A stretch of 64,000 nt of DNA from CAVVDY01 sp963815775 (GTDB lineage: Bacteria; Acidobacteriota; Terriglobia; Terriglobales; Acidobacteriaceae): the NCBI GenBank assembly GCA_963815775.1, contig CAWFIB010000002.1:124001-188000 (forward strand), written 5' to 3'. The notes under the pieces were generated by a model. The model saw only the letters and a list, made by a program, of their open reading frames with translations, had not been told where the DNA came from and did no database searches. Shown in pieces: positions 16,731 through 25,960 of this stretch. Position numbers and translations under genes: made by a program. How positions within the stretch are numbered: the stretch's first letter is position 1; each line of letters opens with the position of its first letter.

Positions 16731-18728
16731 TTACATCACGGGCGGCACGGTAATTCCCATCACGCCAAGAATGCCGATCAACTCGCGTCGCACTACGGCA
16801 GCCGTGGCGAGGAGGAATTTCTTTCGCTCTTCATCGGCTTCCGTCAGGATGTGATGGCGATGGTAGAAGTTGTTAAACTGTTGCGCTAGCTGGAAGGCGT
16901 GCTTGGCGGCGTAGGCGGGCTCGGCCGTCGCAATGCATTGCTCGATGATGCTGGACGTCTTGCCGGCCAGCAGCCACAGCTCCCAGATTTCTGTTCCACT
17001 CTGGTCGGCGAAGAAGCGCACGAAATCTACGTCTGTGCTCAGCGCCTGCTCAGGCTCGATTCCCGCTTTGCGAAAGATGTTAGTTGCCCGCACCACCGCG
17101 TACTGAGCATAAGGACCAGTCTCTCCCTCAAACGCCAGCGCCTCTTTGAAGTCGAAGGCGATCACCGATTGCTTGGTGAACTTCAGCATGAAGTAGCGCA
17201 GCGCGCCAATCGCGATCTGCTCGGCTATGCTTTGCCGCTCCTGTTCTCCAAGTTCCGGATGGCGGCTGTCGGCCTCTTTTTTGGCAGCGGAAATCAGCGC
17301 ATCGAGCAGGTCATCCGCCTTCACCCCGAAGCCCTTACGTCCAGATACCTCAATGTAGGACTTGGCGCGATCTTCCTCACTTACGTCATAACCAAGCTCG
17401 AGCGCGCAGCGCGGCGTCAACGCGACCATCTCGTAGGAGAAATGCGTGTAGTGCGCCGCCTGCCCGGTGTAGCCCAGCAGACGCAGAGCTTCGATCACTG
17501 TGTTCTGCGGATCGCTCTGGCGTGAGTCGATGACGTTATAGATGGCGGCCACGCTCCCGAAGTGAGGATGTTCCACCAACCCTTTCTCAGCCGAAATCCA
17601 GACGTCGTGATCGTTGGGATAGCGGTAGAAGCGCAGGTATCCAAAGTCGCGGCCGAGCAGCCCGAACTTCCACAGGTGATACGCAATGTCCTTGCCGACG
17701 TACCCGACCGTCCCATTCGAGCGCACGATGACCTTGGCGTCCTCGTCGGGACCGTCGGCCTGCGGCTTTTCCTCCGCAACCTCAGCCTTGGTTGCTTTGG
17801 GTCTGGTCATCACCCAGCAGCCCTTGTTCTTGCCCTGGTTCTCGAAGTACAACACGGCCTTGTCCTTCAACTGCTGGAAGGCGAGGTCCCAGAAGTGCAG
17901 CCGCAGGATTTCGCTCTCCCGCGGCAGGAAGTCATACTCGACGTCGAGCCGGTCCATGGTCTGGATGTGGCGGCGCAAGACTGCGGTCGAGATAATTTCG
18001 GCGACCTCCGCCAGATCATTGCCTCCCTGCTCGATGGCATGAAGGGTTTCCAGCCGTGCTTGCAGATTGGCTTTGTCCTGCTCGTACCACTGCGACACGC
18101 GAGCGTACAGGTCCCAGCAGTAATAGTCGAAGCGCGGGGTGCGCGCAATCAGCTCAGCAATCTCCTGCTTGGACTGGCACTCCAGGCGAACGAATCCAAC
18201 CACCACGTCGGCAACCTGCACGCCGGTGTTGTCGATGTAATTCTGCACGTCGACGGTGTGCCCGGCGGCCCGCAGCAGGCGAACGAAGGTGTCCCCCAGA
18301 ATGGCATTGCGCAGATGGCCGATGTGCGCCGCCTTGTTGGGATTAATGCTGGTGTGCTCGACCAGAATCTTGCCCGAGACGTCGGCAGCGCCCTCGCCGG
18401 CATGATCGCTAACTGCAACGGCATCCGAACGCAGCATGTTGCGCGCGGCATCGTCGCGCTTTAACCGGGCATTAATATATCCGGCACCGGCGACTTCGAG
18501 CTTCTCGAATCCCTCGGGCAGCGGGAATTCGGCGACAATCTCTTCTGCTATCTTTCGCGGCGGCTTACGTAACTGCTTGGCGAGTTCGAACGACAGGGGA
18601 AGCGCAAACTCTCCCATCTCGACCTTGGGAGGCTGCTCAAGGACAAATTTCGACAAGTCGAGCTGATATTTATGGCGAAGGAACTCGCGGATGTGCGCGG
18701 AGAGGAGCTTCTGTTTTTCGAGGTACAC
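16731..18728 (-). CDS. argS: arginyl-tRNA synthetase
   Basis: 665 aa from a GTG at 18728 (YLEKQKLLSAHIREFLRHKY). The frame stays open to a TTG at 18878 (715 aa), but those 50 residues are encoded almost entirely by two intergenic palindromes and lack family similarity. Class I synthetase: HIGH motif as AAHIGHLRNAILGDTF, KMSKS region replaced by VSGRKGFGVKADDLLDAL, C-terminal anticodon domain ending ERKKFLLATAAVVRRELIGILGVMGI. It charges tRNA-Arg. There is no good ribosome binding site before the GTG because the repeat abuts it, so the true start is uncertain. Confidence 0.9.
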   Translation of the reverse strand: MYLEKQKLLSAHIREFLRHKYQLDLSKFVLEQPPKVEMGEFALPLSFELAKQLRKPPRKIAEEIVAEFPLPEGFEKLEVAGAGYINARLKRDDAARNMLRSDAVAVSDHAGEGAADVSGKILVEHTSINPNKAAHIGHLRNAILGDTFVRLLRAAGHTVDVQNYIDNTGVQVADVVVGFVRLECQSKQEIAELIARTPRFDYYCWDLYARVSQWYEQDKANLQARLETLHAIEQGGNDLAEVAEIISTAVLRRHIQTMDRLDVEYDFLPRESEILRLHFWDLAFQQLKDKAVLYFENQGKNKGCWVMTRPKATKAEVAEEKPQADGPDEDAKVIVRSNGTVGYVGKDIAYHLWKFGLLGRDFGYLRFYRYPNDHDVWISAEKGLVEHPHFGSVAAIYNVIDSRQSDPQNTVIEALRLLGYTGQAAHYTHFSYEMVALTPRCALELGYDVSEEDRAKSYIEVSGRKGFGVKADDLLDALISAAKKEADSRHPELGEQERQSIAEQIAIGALRYFMLKFTKQSVIAFDFKEALAFEGETGPYAQYAVVRATNIFRKAGIEPEQALSTDVDFVRFFADQSGTEIWELWLLAGKTSSIIEQCIATAEPAYAAKHAFQLAQQFNNFYHRHHILTEADEERKKFLLATAAVVRRELIGILGVMGITVPPVM

Positions 18729-18735
18729 GGGAGTC

Positions 18736-18879
18736 TTGAAAGGGCCGGCTTCAGCCGCGCCGTGGTCTTGCCTGGGCCACTGGAAAATCCCTTTCCATCG
18801 GGCGCAAAAGCGTCTCCGGGCATGAAGCCCAGCTTCTTCGGGAAACGAGACGGCACGGCTTAAGCCGCGCCCCTTCAAA
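18736..18879. repeat. inverted pair of REP-like palindromes at the argS 5' end
   Basis: Left copy TTGAAAGGGCCGGCTTCAGC... (18736-18763) and right copy CGGCACGGCTTAAGCCGCGC... ending CCCCTTCAAA (18851-18879) face each other across about 87 bp. The same arrangement occurs at 27273-27436. The left copy ends 7 bp from the chosen argS start. Confidence 0.82.
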
Positions 18880-19008
18880 GCTTCGCGTCGGAAGGATCAG
18901 GAAATCTCAGTGTAACAAAACGTCTACCGCATTCAGGTTTGACGCTGGGAAACGCCTTACCTATGATGAAGGTTCCTGTTAGCTTCAGCCTCCAGCGAGC
19001 TGTCTCCC

Positions 19009-20352
19009 ATGCGAATTGCGTACCTCGACTGCTTCTCGGGCATCAGCGGCGACATGTTTCTGGGCGCCCTGGTGGATGCTGGAGTGCCGTTCGAGCTGCT
19101 GCAGAAAACGGTGGCGGACCTGGGTATCGACGCCTCCCTGGAGCTGTCGCGCGTGGACCGTGCTGGTATCTCCGCCGCTAAGGTTGATGTGATCGTGCGG
19201 GGCGAAAAAGACATGCCGCGCGACGAATTCTGGACCGCGCATCACTATGTCCGCAAGGACCAGGCCCAGGGCGAGCATCACCATGTCTATCAAGACGAGC
19301 CCCGGCATGAGCAGCCTTCGCCAGGCGCTCAAGATTCGCGCGAACACAAACACGGCCGCGGTCTGAAGGAAATTCTTGGCATCATTGCTGCGGCTCCGAT
19401 CAGCGGCCACGCAAGGCAGATGGCCGGCGACATCTTCCTCGCACTCGGTTCCGCGGAAGCCAAGGTCCACAACGTCGATATCGAGCAGATTCACTTTCAT
19501 GAAGTCGGCGCCGAGGATGCCATCGTCGATGTTGTTTGTGCCGCCGTCGGCGTGGAGGCCCTGAATGTCGAGCGCTTTGTCGCTTCCCCGCTGAACGTTG
19601 GCGGGGGAGTCGTGCGCTGTTCCCACGGGGTTATGCCGATCCCAACTCCCGCAACTTTGGAGCTGCTGAAGGGCGCGCCGATTTATTCAGGCGATATTCA
19701 GAAAGAACTGGTCACTCCGACAGGAGCAGCAATCGTAAAGGTGCTGGTCAGCAGCTTCGAGTCGCGTCCGCGGATGACGACGGAGACGACTGGCTACGGT
19801 GCAGGTGTGCGTAACTTTGAGGGGCAAGCGAATGTCCTGCGGCTGAGCATGGGCGAAATGGTTGACGCCGCCATCAGCACCGGCGAACGCAAGGAGCCGG
19901 CCGCGCAGGAAGAAATTTCGATCCTGGAAGCGAACCTTGACGACCTGAATCCGCAATTGATCGGATACGTTACCGAGCTGGCTTTGTCGCAGGGAGCGCT
20001 TGACGTCTTCACTGCGCCGGTGCAGATGAAGAAGAACCGTCCGGGAACGCTGCTGACGGTGCTGGCCAAGCCAGAGGACGAGGCCAAGCTGCGAGAATTG
20101 ATCTTTCGCGAGAGCAGCACGCTGGGCATTCGCGTGCGCCGCGAGAGGCGCTATGTTCTGCCGAGGCGTCATCAGGCGGTGGCCACGCCGTGGGGCGAGG
20201 TGCGCATGAAAATTGGCGGCGTCAACGGAAGCGCGTCGACCTACGCGCCCGAATACGAAGATTGCCGGCGCATCGCCGCGGAGCATCACGTGCCGCTCAA
20301 GACTGTTATGCAGGAGGCCATCCGGCGGTATCTGGACCAGAAGAATGGATAA
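19009..20352 (+). CDS. larC: LarC nickel-insertion protein (nickel-pincer cofactor synthesis, DUF111)
   Basis: 447 aa. LarC inserts nickel into the pyridinium dithiocarboxylate mononucleotide to make the nickel-pincer cofactor of lactate racemase-type enzymes. The opening IAYLDCFSGISGDMFLGALVDAG is the family hallmark, and VGAEDAIVDVVCAAVG, CSHGVMPIPTPATLELLKG and ILEANLDDLNPQLIGY follow. A His-rich loop (about 70-115, including EHHHVYQDEPRHEQ and EHKHGRG) could hold nickel. In Lactobacillus plantarum the protein is made by a ribosomal frameshift; here it is one continuous frame. No larA, larB or larE is visible. The last 8 bp overlap metG. Confidence 0.9.
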   Translation: MRIAYLDCFSGISGDMFLGALVDAGVPFELLQKTVADLGIDASLELSRVDRAGISAAKVDVIVRGEKDMPRDEFWTAHHYVRKDQAQGEHHHVYQDEPRHEQPSPGAQDSREHKHGRGLKEILGIIAAAPISGHARQMAGDIFLALGSAEAKVHNVDIEQIHFHEVGAEDAIVDVVCAAVGVEALNVERFVASPLNVGGGVVRCSHGVMPIPTPATLELLKGAPIYSGDIQKELVTPTGAAIVKVLVSSFESRPRMTTETTGYGAGVRNFEGQANVLRLSMGEMVDAAISTGERKEPAAQEEISILEANLDDLNPQLIGYVTELALSQGALDVFTAPVQMKKNRPGTLLTVLAKPEDEAKLRELIFRESSTLGIRVRRERRYVLPRRHQAVATPWGEVRMKIGGVNGSASTYAPEYEDCRRIAAEHHVPLKTVMQEAIRRYLDQKNG

Positions 20353-22399
20353 TCCCGCAAAGTTCTACATCACAACGCCCATCTACTACGTCAACGCGCA
20401 CCCGCACATCGGGCACACGTACACGACGGTCGTGTGCGACACCATCGCGCGCCGCCAGCGCATGATGGGCATGGACACTTTCTTCCTCACCGGCACCGAT
20501 GAGCATGGGCAGAAGATCGAGCGCTCGGCCACGGCTGCCGGCTGCTCGCCCAAGGAGTTCGTCGACAAGATCTCCGCCGAGTACCGCGAGCTGTGGGAGC
20601 GCATGAAGCTGAGCTACGATGACTTCATCCGCACCACTGAGCCGCGGCACATGCGTGGCGTACAGGCGCTGTTCAGCCGACTGCAGGAGCGCGGATACAT
20701 CTACAAGGGCTCGTACAGCGGCCAGTATTGCGTCTTCGACGAGCTTTACGTCGATGCGGTTGGACCGGGGGCGCCGTGTCCGGAGTGCGGCCGCCCGACG
20801 GAAACGGTGCAGGAGGAGAATTACTTCTTCAAACTGTCGGCAATGGAGGAGCGGCTGCTGAAGCTCTACGCCGAGCAGCCCGACTTCATCCGCCCGGAGA
20901 CGCGCCGCAATGAGGTGATCGCGTTTGTGCGCAGCGGACTGCGCGATCTCTCCGTCAGCCGCACCACCTTCAAGTGGGGCATTCCGGTTCCCGGCGATCC
21001 CAAACATGTCATCTACGTCTGGCTCGACGCCTTGGCCAACTACATCACGGCCATCGGATTTGGCTCCGACAAGCCGAAGGACCAGAAGAAGTTTGAGCGC
21101 TACTGGCCCGCCGACGTGCACATGATCGGCAAGGAGATCGTGCGCTTCCACTGCGTCTACTGGCCGGCGTTTCTACTGGCGGCGGAGCTGCCCTTGCCGA
21201 AGTCGATCATCGCCCACGGCTGGCTGCTCTTCGAAGAGAACAAGATGTCGAAGTCGCGGGGCAACATCGTGCGCAGTGAAACCATTCTCGACACGCTTGG
21301 CGCCGATACCCTGCGCTACTTCCTGCTGCGCGAGATCGTCTTCGGCAGCGACGGATCGTTCAGTTTCGATGCGCTGGTGCAGCGCTTCAATTCCGACCTG
21401 GCAAACGGGCTGGGCAATCTCTCCAGCCGCACTCTGAGCATGATTGCGCGCTACTTTGAAGGCGAGGTGCCGTATCCGTCGAACGAGCGGACGGCTGACG
21501 ATCAGGCAATTGCCCAACTCGCGGAAAAAACGATCGTCGACTTTAACACGCAGTTTGAGCAGTTCCAGTTCTCCCGCGCGCTGGAGACCGCCTGGGCGTT
21601 GGTCGCGGCGGTGAACAAGTACATCGTGGAAAACGAGCCCTGGACCATTGCCGAGAAGCCCGGGCAGGATGCACGAGCGCGACTCGGCACTGTGCTGTAC
21701 ACCTCGGCGGAAGCACTGCGCGTCGTGACGGCTCTGGCGCACCCCATCATTCCGGAGTCGACGGCGCGCATTTGGCAACAGCTCGGCCTCGGCGACATTG
21801 CCAGGCTCAATTTGCGCGAGCTGAAGTGGGGTCAGTTGCAGTTGGGCACGAAGCTGGGCAAGGTCGAGCCCGTGTTCCCGCGCGCCGACAAGAGCACCGT
21901 CGATAGGATGCAGCAGCTGGAACAGGAGCGCTCGACAGTGAGCGAGAGCAAAACGTCGTCGCCGGACACGCAGCCGGCCGGCATTGGGGCACAAGCAGGA
22001 GAGCGCGCAACCGAGGCCATTGAGGGTCCAGCGCCCCCTTCGGCCGTGCCTGCGGCAACGCCGGCCGATAACAAAATCACCATTGACGATTTCCTGAAGG
22101 TTGAGTTGCGGGTCGGCGAAGTGAAGGTCGCGGAAAAAGTGAAGGGCGCCGACAAGCTGCTGCGCCTGGAGGTGGACATCGGCACCGAAGTCCGCCAGAT
22201 CGTCGCCGGCATTGCCAAGGCGTACGATCCCGAGAAGCTGGTCGGGCGGAAGGTGGTCATCGTCGCTAATCTCCAGCCGCGCAAACTCCGTGGGCTGGAA
22301 TCACAGGGCATGATCGTGGCAGCGTCGCTCGGTGATGAAGGTGTACCTGTGCTGGCAGGGTTTCTGGAGGACGTCCCGGTGGGGGCGAAGCTGAAGTAA
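20345..22399 (+). CDS. metG: methionyl-tRNA synthetase
   Basis: 684 aa from the ATG at 20345, which overlaps the larC stop by 8 bp; an upstream in-frame ATG at 20213 lies inside larC and is rejected. Class I motifs: HPHIGHTY (HIGH) and NKMSKSRGN (KMSKS). A single CPECGRP zinc knuckle is present near residue 140. A Pro/Ala linker (about 540-580) joins a C-terminal EMAP-II/Trbp111-like tRNA-binding domain (FLKVELRVGEVKVAEKV..ADKLLRLEVDIG, ending VGAKLK). It is essential for charging initiator and elongator tRNA-Met. Confidence 0.96.
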   Translation: MDNPAKFYITTPIYYVNAHPHIGHTYTTVVCDTIARRQRMMGMDTFFLTGTDEHGQKIERSATAAGCSPKEFVDKISAEYRELWERMKLSYDDFIRTTEPRHMRGVQALFSRLQERGYIYKGSYSGQYCVFDELYVDAVGPGAPCPECGRPTETVQEENYFFKLSAMEERLLKLYAEQPDFIRPETRRNEVIAFVRSGLRDLSVSRTTFKWGIPVPGDPKHVIYVWLDALANYITAIGFGSDKPKDQKKFERYWPADVHMIGKEIVRFHCVYWPAFLLAAELPLPKSIIAHGWLLFEENKMSKSRGNIVRSETILDTLGADTLRYFLLREIVFGSDGSFSFDALVQRFNSDLANGLGNLSSRTLSMIARYFEGEVPYPSNERTADDQAIAQLAEKTIVDFNTQFEQFQFSRALETAWALVAAVNKYIVENEPWTIAEKPGQDARARLGTVLYTSAEALRVVTALAHPIIPESTARIWQQLGLGDIARLNLRELKWGQLQLGTKLGKVEPVFPRADKSTVDRMQQLEQERSTVSESKTSSPDTQPAGIGAQAGERATEAIEGPAPPSAVPAATPADNKITIDDFLKVELRVGEVKVAEKVKGADKLLRLEVDIGTEVRQIVAGIAKAYDPEKLVGRKVVIVANLQPRKLRGLESQGMIVAASLGDEGVPVLAGFLEDVPVGAKLK

Positions 22400-22407
22400 G
22401 GCCGCTG

Positions 22408-22518
22408 TTCGCTCTTCGCTTTTCGCTTCTCGGCGGACTCAAATCACAGTTCCTCTTGCGGACTTGCTAGACCTTCGTTTCGGGGGTCTGGCGAAAGGCC
22501 AATAGCGAAAAGCGAATA
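22408..22518. repeat. inverted pair of heptamer arrays (TTCGCTx / GCGAAxA)
   Basis: Left arm 22408-22435: TTCGCTC, TTCGCTT, TTCGCTT, CTCGGCG. Right arm 22491-22518: GCGAAAG, GCCAATA, GCGAAAA, GCGAATA. The arms are complementary and separated by 55 bp. The right arm ends 3 bp before the tatD ATG, so that gene has no normal ribosome binding site. Confidence 0.85.
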
Positions 22519-22521
22519 GCC

Positions 22522-23331
22522 ATGTTCATAGACTCCCATTGCCATCTCGAGAACCAGCGCTTCGACTCCGATCGCGCGGAGGTGTTCGCGCGGGCGCAGG
22601 CCGCAGGCATTGAGGCGCTGCTGGCCATCGGCAATGGAGACGGCCCGGGTACAGGCACCCTCGATTGCGCGCTCAGGTTGTCGCAGCAATATGACTGGGT
22701 CTATGCGACGGCGGGAATCCATCCCCATGAAGCAGCGCTCGCGAGGCAAACGGATTTCGATGAGCTTGAGCGATTAGCGCGTGAGCCCAAAGTGATCGCC
22801 TGGGGCGAGATTGGTCTCGACTATTACTACGACCACTCCCCGCGCGACGTGCAGCAGCGCGTATTCGTCCAGCAGATGGAGATGGCGCGGGCGGCAAAGT
22901 TGCCCATCATCATTCACAATAGGCCTTCCGATAACAGCGAGAATGCCTGGGAGGACTTGCTGCGGCTTATCCGCGAGCACTGGAGCTCGTCGGGACTGGG
23001 AGGCGTGTTGCACTGCTTCACCGGCTCGGTGGAGAATGCCCAAGCGGTTCTCGATGCGGGGTTCGTCGTTTCCTTCGCGGGAATGGTCACCTATCCCATG
23101 GCGCAGAACATTCGCGATGCGGCGCTGATTGTTCCACTCGACCGCATGTTCATTGAGACCGATTCGCCTTACCTCGCGCCCGTGCCTCACCGCGGCCGGA
23201 GAAACGAGCCCGCGTACGTGGTGGAGGTCGCGCGCACCATTGCCGAGCTTCGACGAGTTTCCCCAGAGGAACTCGGTCTGCAAACTTCGCAGAACTTCTA
23301 CAACTTTTTCGGCCTGCAAAAATCCAACTGA
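22522..23331 (+). CDS. tatD: TatD-family metal-dependent deoxyribonuclease
   Basis: 269 aa amidohydrolase-fold nuclease. All metal ligands are readable: DSHCHL at the N-terminus, GEIGLDYYYD, IIIHNR, LHCFTGS and the closing ETDSPYLAPVPHRG. TatD enzymes act as 3'-5' exonucleases in DNA repair or RNA turnover. It follows metG, a common pairing in bacteria. The start is preceded directly by a heptamer arm in place of a Shine-Dalgarno sequence. Confidence 0.93.
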   Translation: MFIDSHCHLENQRFDSDRAEVFARAQAAGIEALLAIGNGDGPGTGTLDCALRLSQQYDWVYATAGIHPHEAALARQTDFDELERLAREPKVIAWGEIGLDYYYDHSPRDVQQRVFVQQMEMARAAKLPIIIHNRPSDNSENAWEDLLRLIREHWSSSGLGGVLHCFTGSVENAQAVLDAGFVVSFAGMVTYPMAQNIRDAALIVPLDRMFIETDSPYLAPVPHRGRRNEPAYVVEVARTIAELRRVSPEELGLQTSQNFYNFFGLQKSN

Positions 23332-23421
23332 CGTGATAGCCTGCGGGCTCACAGGGGTTTGGCCCTTGCGTTGAGCCCGATGGCCGGGGGCAGTCGGTTG
23401 CAGCCTTGCTACACTTGAGAT

Positions 23422-23919
23422 ATGCCCGAGAACACATTCGACATTGTGAGCAAGATCGACCTGCAGGAAGTCTCCAACGCCATTCAACAGGCGCTGAAGG
23501 AGATTCACCAGCGATACGATCTGAAAGACTCCAAGTCGGACATTCAGATGGAAGGTACCGAAGCCCTGGTACTCGCTTCGGCGGACGATTACAAGCTCAA
23601 GGCGGTCAACGATGTGCTACAAAGCAAGCTGGTGAAGCGAGGCGTGCCGCTGAAGGGATTGCAATATGGCAAGATCGAGCCGGCTGCGGGGTCGACGGTG
23701 CGGCAGCGGGTCACATTGCAGCAGGGCATTCCGACGGAGAAGGCGCGCGAGATCGTGAAGACGATCAAAGACGCGAAGAAAAAAGTACAGGCATCGATTC
23801 AGGGAGATTTCGTGCGGGTCAGCGGCAAAGACCGCGACGCCCTGCAAGACATCATCGCGCTGCTGCGGCAAAAAGATTTCGGCATCGACATGCAGTTTAC
23901 GAACTACCGATCCAACTAA
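23422..23919 (+). CDS. YajQ-family nucleotide-binding protein
   Basis: 165 aa, the standard size of the family. Recognised by FDIVSKIDLQEVSNAIQQALKEI..RYDLKDSKSDI, LQYGKIEPAAGSTVRQ and the terminal IDMQFTNYR. Family members bind tRNA or nucleotides, and a Xanthomonas relative binds cyclic di-GMP; the role here is not determinable. It is compactly followed 13 bp later by the prenyl synthase gene. Confidence 0.93.
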   Translation: MPENTFDIVSKIDLQEVSNAIQQALKEIHQRYDLKDSKSDIQMEGTEALVLASADDYKLKAVNDVLQSKLVKRGVPLKGLQYGKIEPAAGSTVRQRVTLQQGIPTEKAREIVKTIKDAKKKVQASIQGDFVRVSGKDRDALQDIIALLRQKDFGIDMQFTNYRSN

Positions 23920-23932
23920 CGGGGCGAAAAGG

Positions 23933-24922
23933 TTGAACACAGCGGTAATCCGCAACGCGAAAGAAGTATTCGACCTGCTGCATGACGACCTTGCGGCCAT
24001 TGAGCGCGAGTTCGGCCGCGACACGGTTTCCAGCGTCAGCGCCATCACCGAGATCGGCGAATACCTGCGGGCCGGTGGAGGGAAGCGTCTGCGCCCGGCC
24101 TTGCTGCTGCTCTCCTGCAAGCTGATGAACTACGCGGGGCATGGCGCAATCAGACTCGGCGCCGTGGTGGAGATGATCCACACCGCAACCCTGGTGCACG
24201 ACGACATCATCGACGAGGCGGAGACACGGCGCGGGCGCCCCTCGGCCAACACCCAGTGGGGCAACTCGAAGTGCGTGCTAGCCGGCGACTGGCTCTACAT
24301 GCAGGCCTTCAAGGTCTCGCTGCAGGAACGCAACTTTCAGGTCCTCGATACGCTGATCGACCTGACGCAAGCCATGGTCGAAGGCGAGTTGCTGCAAATT
24401 GAGCGGCTGGGAAAAGCCATCACCATCGACGAGCACTTCGAGCTCATCCATCGCAAGACGGCCTTCCTGTTCGCGGTGTGTATGAAGCTGGGCGGAATTC
24501 TTGCGCGGGCCAGCGAGCCGGACCAGCAGAGGCTGGCGGACTATGGGAGCAATCTCGGCATGGCATTCCAGATTGTGGATGACGTGCTGGACCTGACTGC
24601 TTCGGAAGAGGTGCTGGGCAAGCCCGTGGCCAGCGACTTGCGCGAGGGCAAAGCAACCATGGCGGTGCTGCATGCGCTGGAGCACTGCACTGGTAACGAG
24701 CGGGTCACGATTGAAACTGTTCTCTGCAACGGCGGATTTAACGGAATTGCCCCCGCTGACATTGTCGCCATCCTACGCCGGCACGGGTCGATTGACGCCG
24801 CTTACGAACGCGCCAACGAATTTGCCAACCGGGCGCGCCAGTCGATTTGCACCTTCCCCGATTCCGAGATCAAGCGAATATTGCTTTGGGTCCCGGAGTT
24901 CGTGGTGGAGAGGCAGAGCTAG
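23933..24922 (+). CDS. trans-polyprenyl diphosphate synthase (IspB/HepS2-like)
   Basis: 329 aa, TTG start preceded by GGGGCGAAAAGG. First Asp-rich motif DDIIDEAETRRG at residues 90-101, second as FQIVDDVLD, plus GGGKRLRPALLLLSCKL near residue 48. These enzymes elongate isoprenoid diphosphates to the quinone side chain or undecaprenyl precursor. The residues before the first Asp-rich motif (TATLVHD) are small, which fits a medium- or long-chain product, probably C35-C50 for menaquinone; this is inferred. Product length cannot be fixed by eye. Confidence 0.9.
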   Translation: MNTAVIRNAKEVFDLLHDDLAAIEREFGRDTVSSVSAITEIGEYLRAGGGKRLRPALLLLSCKLMNYAGHGAIRLGAVVEMIHTATLVHDDIIDEAETRRGRPSANTQWGNSKCVLAGDWLYMQAFKVSLQERNFQVLDTLIDLTQAMVEGELLQIERLGKAITIDEHFELIHRKTAFLFAVCMKLGGILARASEPDQQRLADYGSNLGMAFQIVDDVLDLTASEEVLGKPVASDLREGKATMAVLHALEHCTGNERVTIETVLCNGGFNGIAPADIVAILRRHGSIDAAYERANEFANRARQSICTFPDSEIKRILLWVPEFVVERQS

Positions 24923-25190
24923 AAAGCAGCACTTAGCCGTTAGCACTTAGACTTCACTTAGCACTTGGCATTTAGCACTTGGCTCTTGGTTTTTGTCCAT
25001 CAGGGCAAAGATGCAGGGACCTGAGACGCAGCCATGATTGCTCTGGCGTCTGAGGCGTTGATTGGATCGTCCAACATAGCATCAGCATTCCTCTTCGACC
25101 CGCGACCGCCAATCCCAAATGCTAACAGCCAAATGCCAAGTGCTAACTGCTAACGGCTCGCCGCTCGAAGCTCGAAGCTATACTTTCCTC
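24923..25190. repeat. inverted pair of long heptamer arrays upstream of the CYTH gene
   Basis: Left arm about 24929-24988 (GCACTTA, GCCGTTA, GCACTTA, then GCACTTG, GCATTTA, GCACTTG, GCTCTTG after a 4-bp slip). Right arm 25116-25178 is nine heptamers in perfect register: CAAATGC, TAACAGC, CAAATGC, CAAGTGC, TAACTGC, TAACGGC, TCGCCGC, TCGAAGC, TCGAAGC. The arms are complementary. The 127-bp centre has no gene. The right arm ends 12 bp before the CYTH start. Confidence 0.88.
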
Positions 25191-25826
25191 ATGGCCCTTC
25201 CCCAGGAAGTTGAAATCAAGTTCCTCATCCCTGACGTTAAAGAACTTGAAGGTAAGTTGAAGAAGCTGGGCTTTCGTTGCGTCACTCCGTCGACGCACGA
25301 GGTCAACACACTTTACGACTTGCCCGGCCAGAAGCTGCGGCGCAAGGGAGAGCTGCTCCGCCTGCGCAAGTATGGCGCCACGTGGAAGCTCACCCACAAG
25401 GGCAAATCCAAGCCGGGCAAGCACAAGTCGCGCGAAGAACTGGAAACGTCGGTCGGCAACGGCGAGCAGATGCAAGAGATCTTGCTCGCACTGGGTTACG
25501 CGCCGAGCTTTGTTTACGAGAAGTTCCGCTCCGAGTGGAGTGACGGCGAAGGTCACGTGGTGCTCGACCACACGCCCATTGGAAACGTTGCCGAGATTGA
25601 GGGTAAGGCGCGCTGGATCGACCGCACGGCAAAAGCGATCGGAATTGGGAACGCCGACTACATCACCAAATCGTATTCTGAACTTTTTTTCGACTGGAAA
25701 CGTAGAACCAAGCGGAAGGCAAGGAACATGACCTTCCGCGAGATAGGTGGCCGCGCAAGGGCAGGCAACGGTCAATCAGGTTCGAAACCGACTGACCGTC
25801 GCACCCGGCTATCGCGCTCGCACTAG
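25191..25826 (+). CDS. CYTH-domain protein (class IV adenylate cyclase/triphosphatase-like)
   Basis: 211 aa from the ATG at 25191. The hallmark is VEIKFLI (ExExK-type strand), followed by TLYDLPGQKLRRKGELLRLRKYGATWKLTHKG and HVVLDHTPIGNVAEIEGKARWIDRTAKAIG. CYTH enzymes form a tunnel that binds triphosphates with metal; bacterial members are triphosphatases or CyaB-type cyclases. The last 40 residues (GGRARAGNGQSGSKPTDRRTRLSRSH) are basic and low-complexity, unlike the family. The upstream heptamer array leaves no clear ribosome binding site. Confidence 0.8.
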   Translation: MALPQEVEIKFLIPDVKELEGKLKKLGFRCVTPSTHEVNTLYDLPGQKLRRKGELLRLRKYGATWKLTHKGKSKPGKHKSREELETSVGNGEQMQEILLALGYAPSFVYEKFRSEWSDGEGHVVLDHTPIGNVAEIEGKARWIDRTAKAIGIGNADYITKSYSELFFDWKRRTKRKARNMTFREIGGRARAGNGQSGSKPTDRRTRLSRSH

Positions 25827-25845
25827 ATTTCCGCGGAAGCCGACC

Positions 25846-25889
25846 CCGGCTCCGGAGTTTAGACCTCGCCGGGCCTGAACCGGAGCCGG
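25846..25889. terminator. inverted repeat between convergent CYTH and DHS-like genes
   Basis: CCGGCTCCGG at 25846-25855 and CCGGAGCCGG at 25880-25889 form a 10-bp stem around a 24-nt loop, followed by AAAAGG. There is no strong T-run, so a role as a bidirectional terminator is only suggested by its position between converging genes. Confidence 0.35.
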
Positions 25890-25960
25890 AAAAGGCGTGG
25901 AAAAGCAACTAGCAATACAGAATACAGAGTTAGTTCCGCGTCAACTTCCCGATCCTGAGA

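Noticed and set aside
20213..20344. Upstream extension of metG
   Set aside because: It lies within larC and the MetRS family begins at the ATG at 20345.
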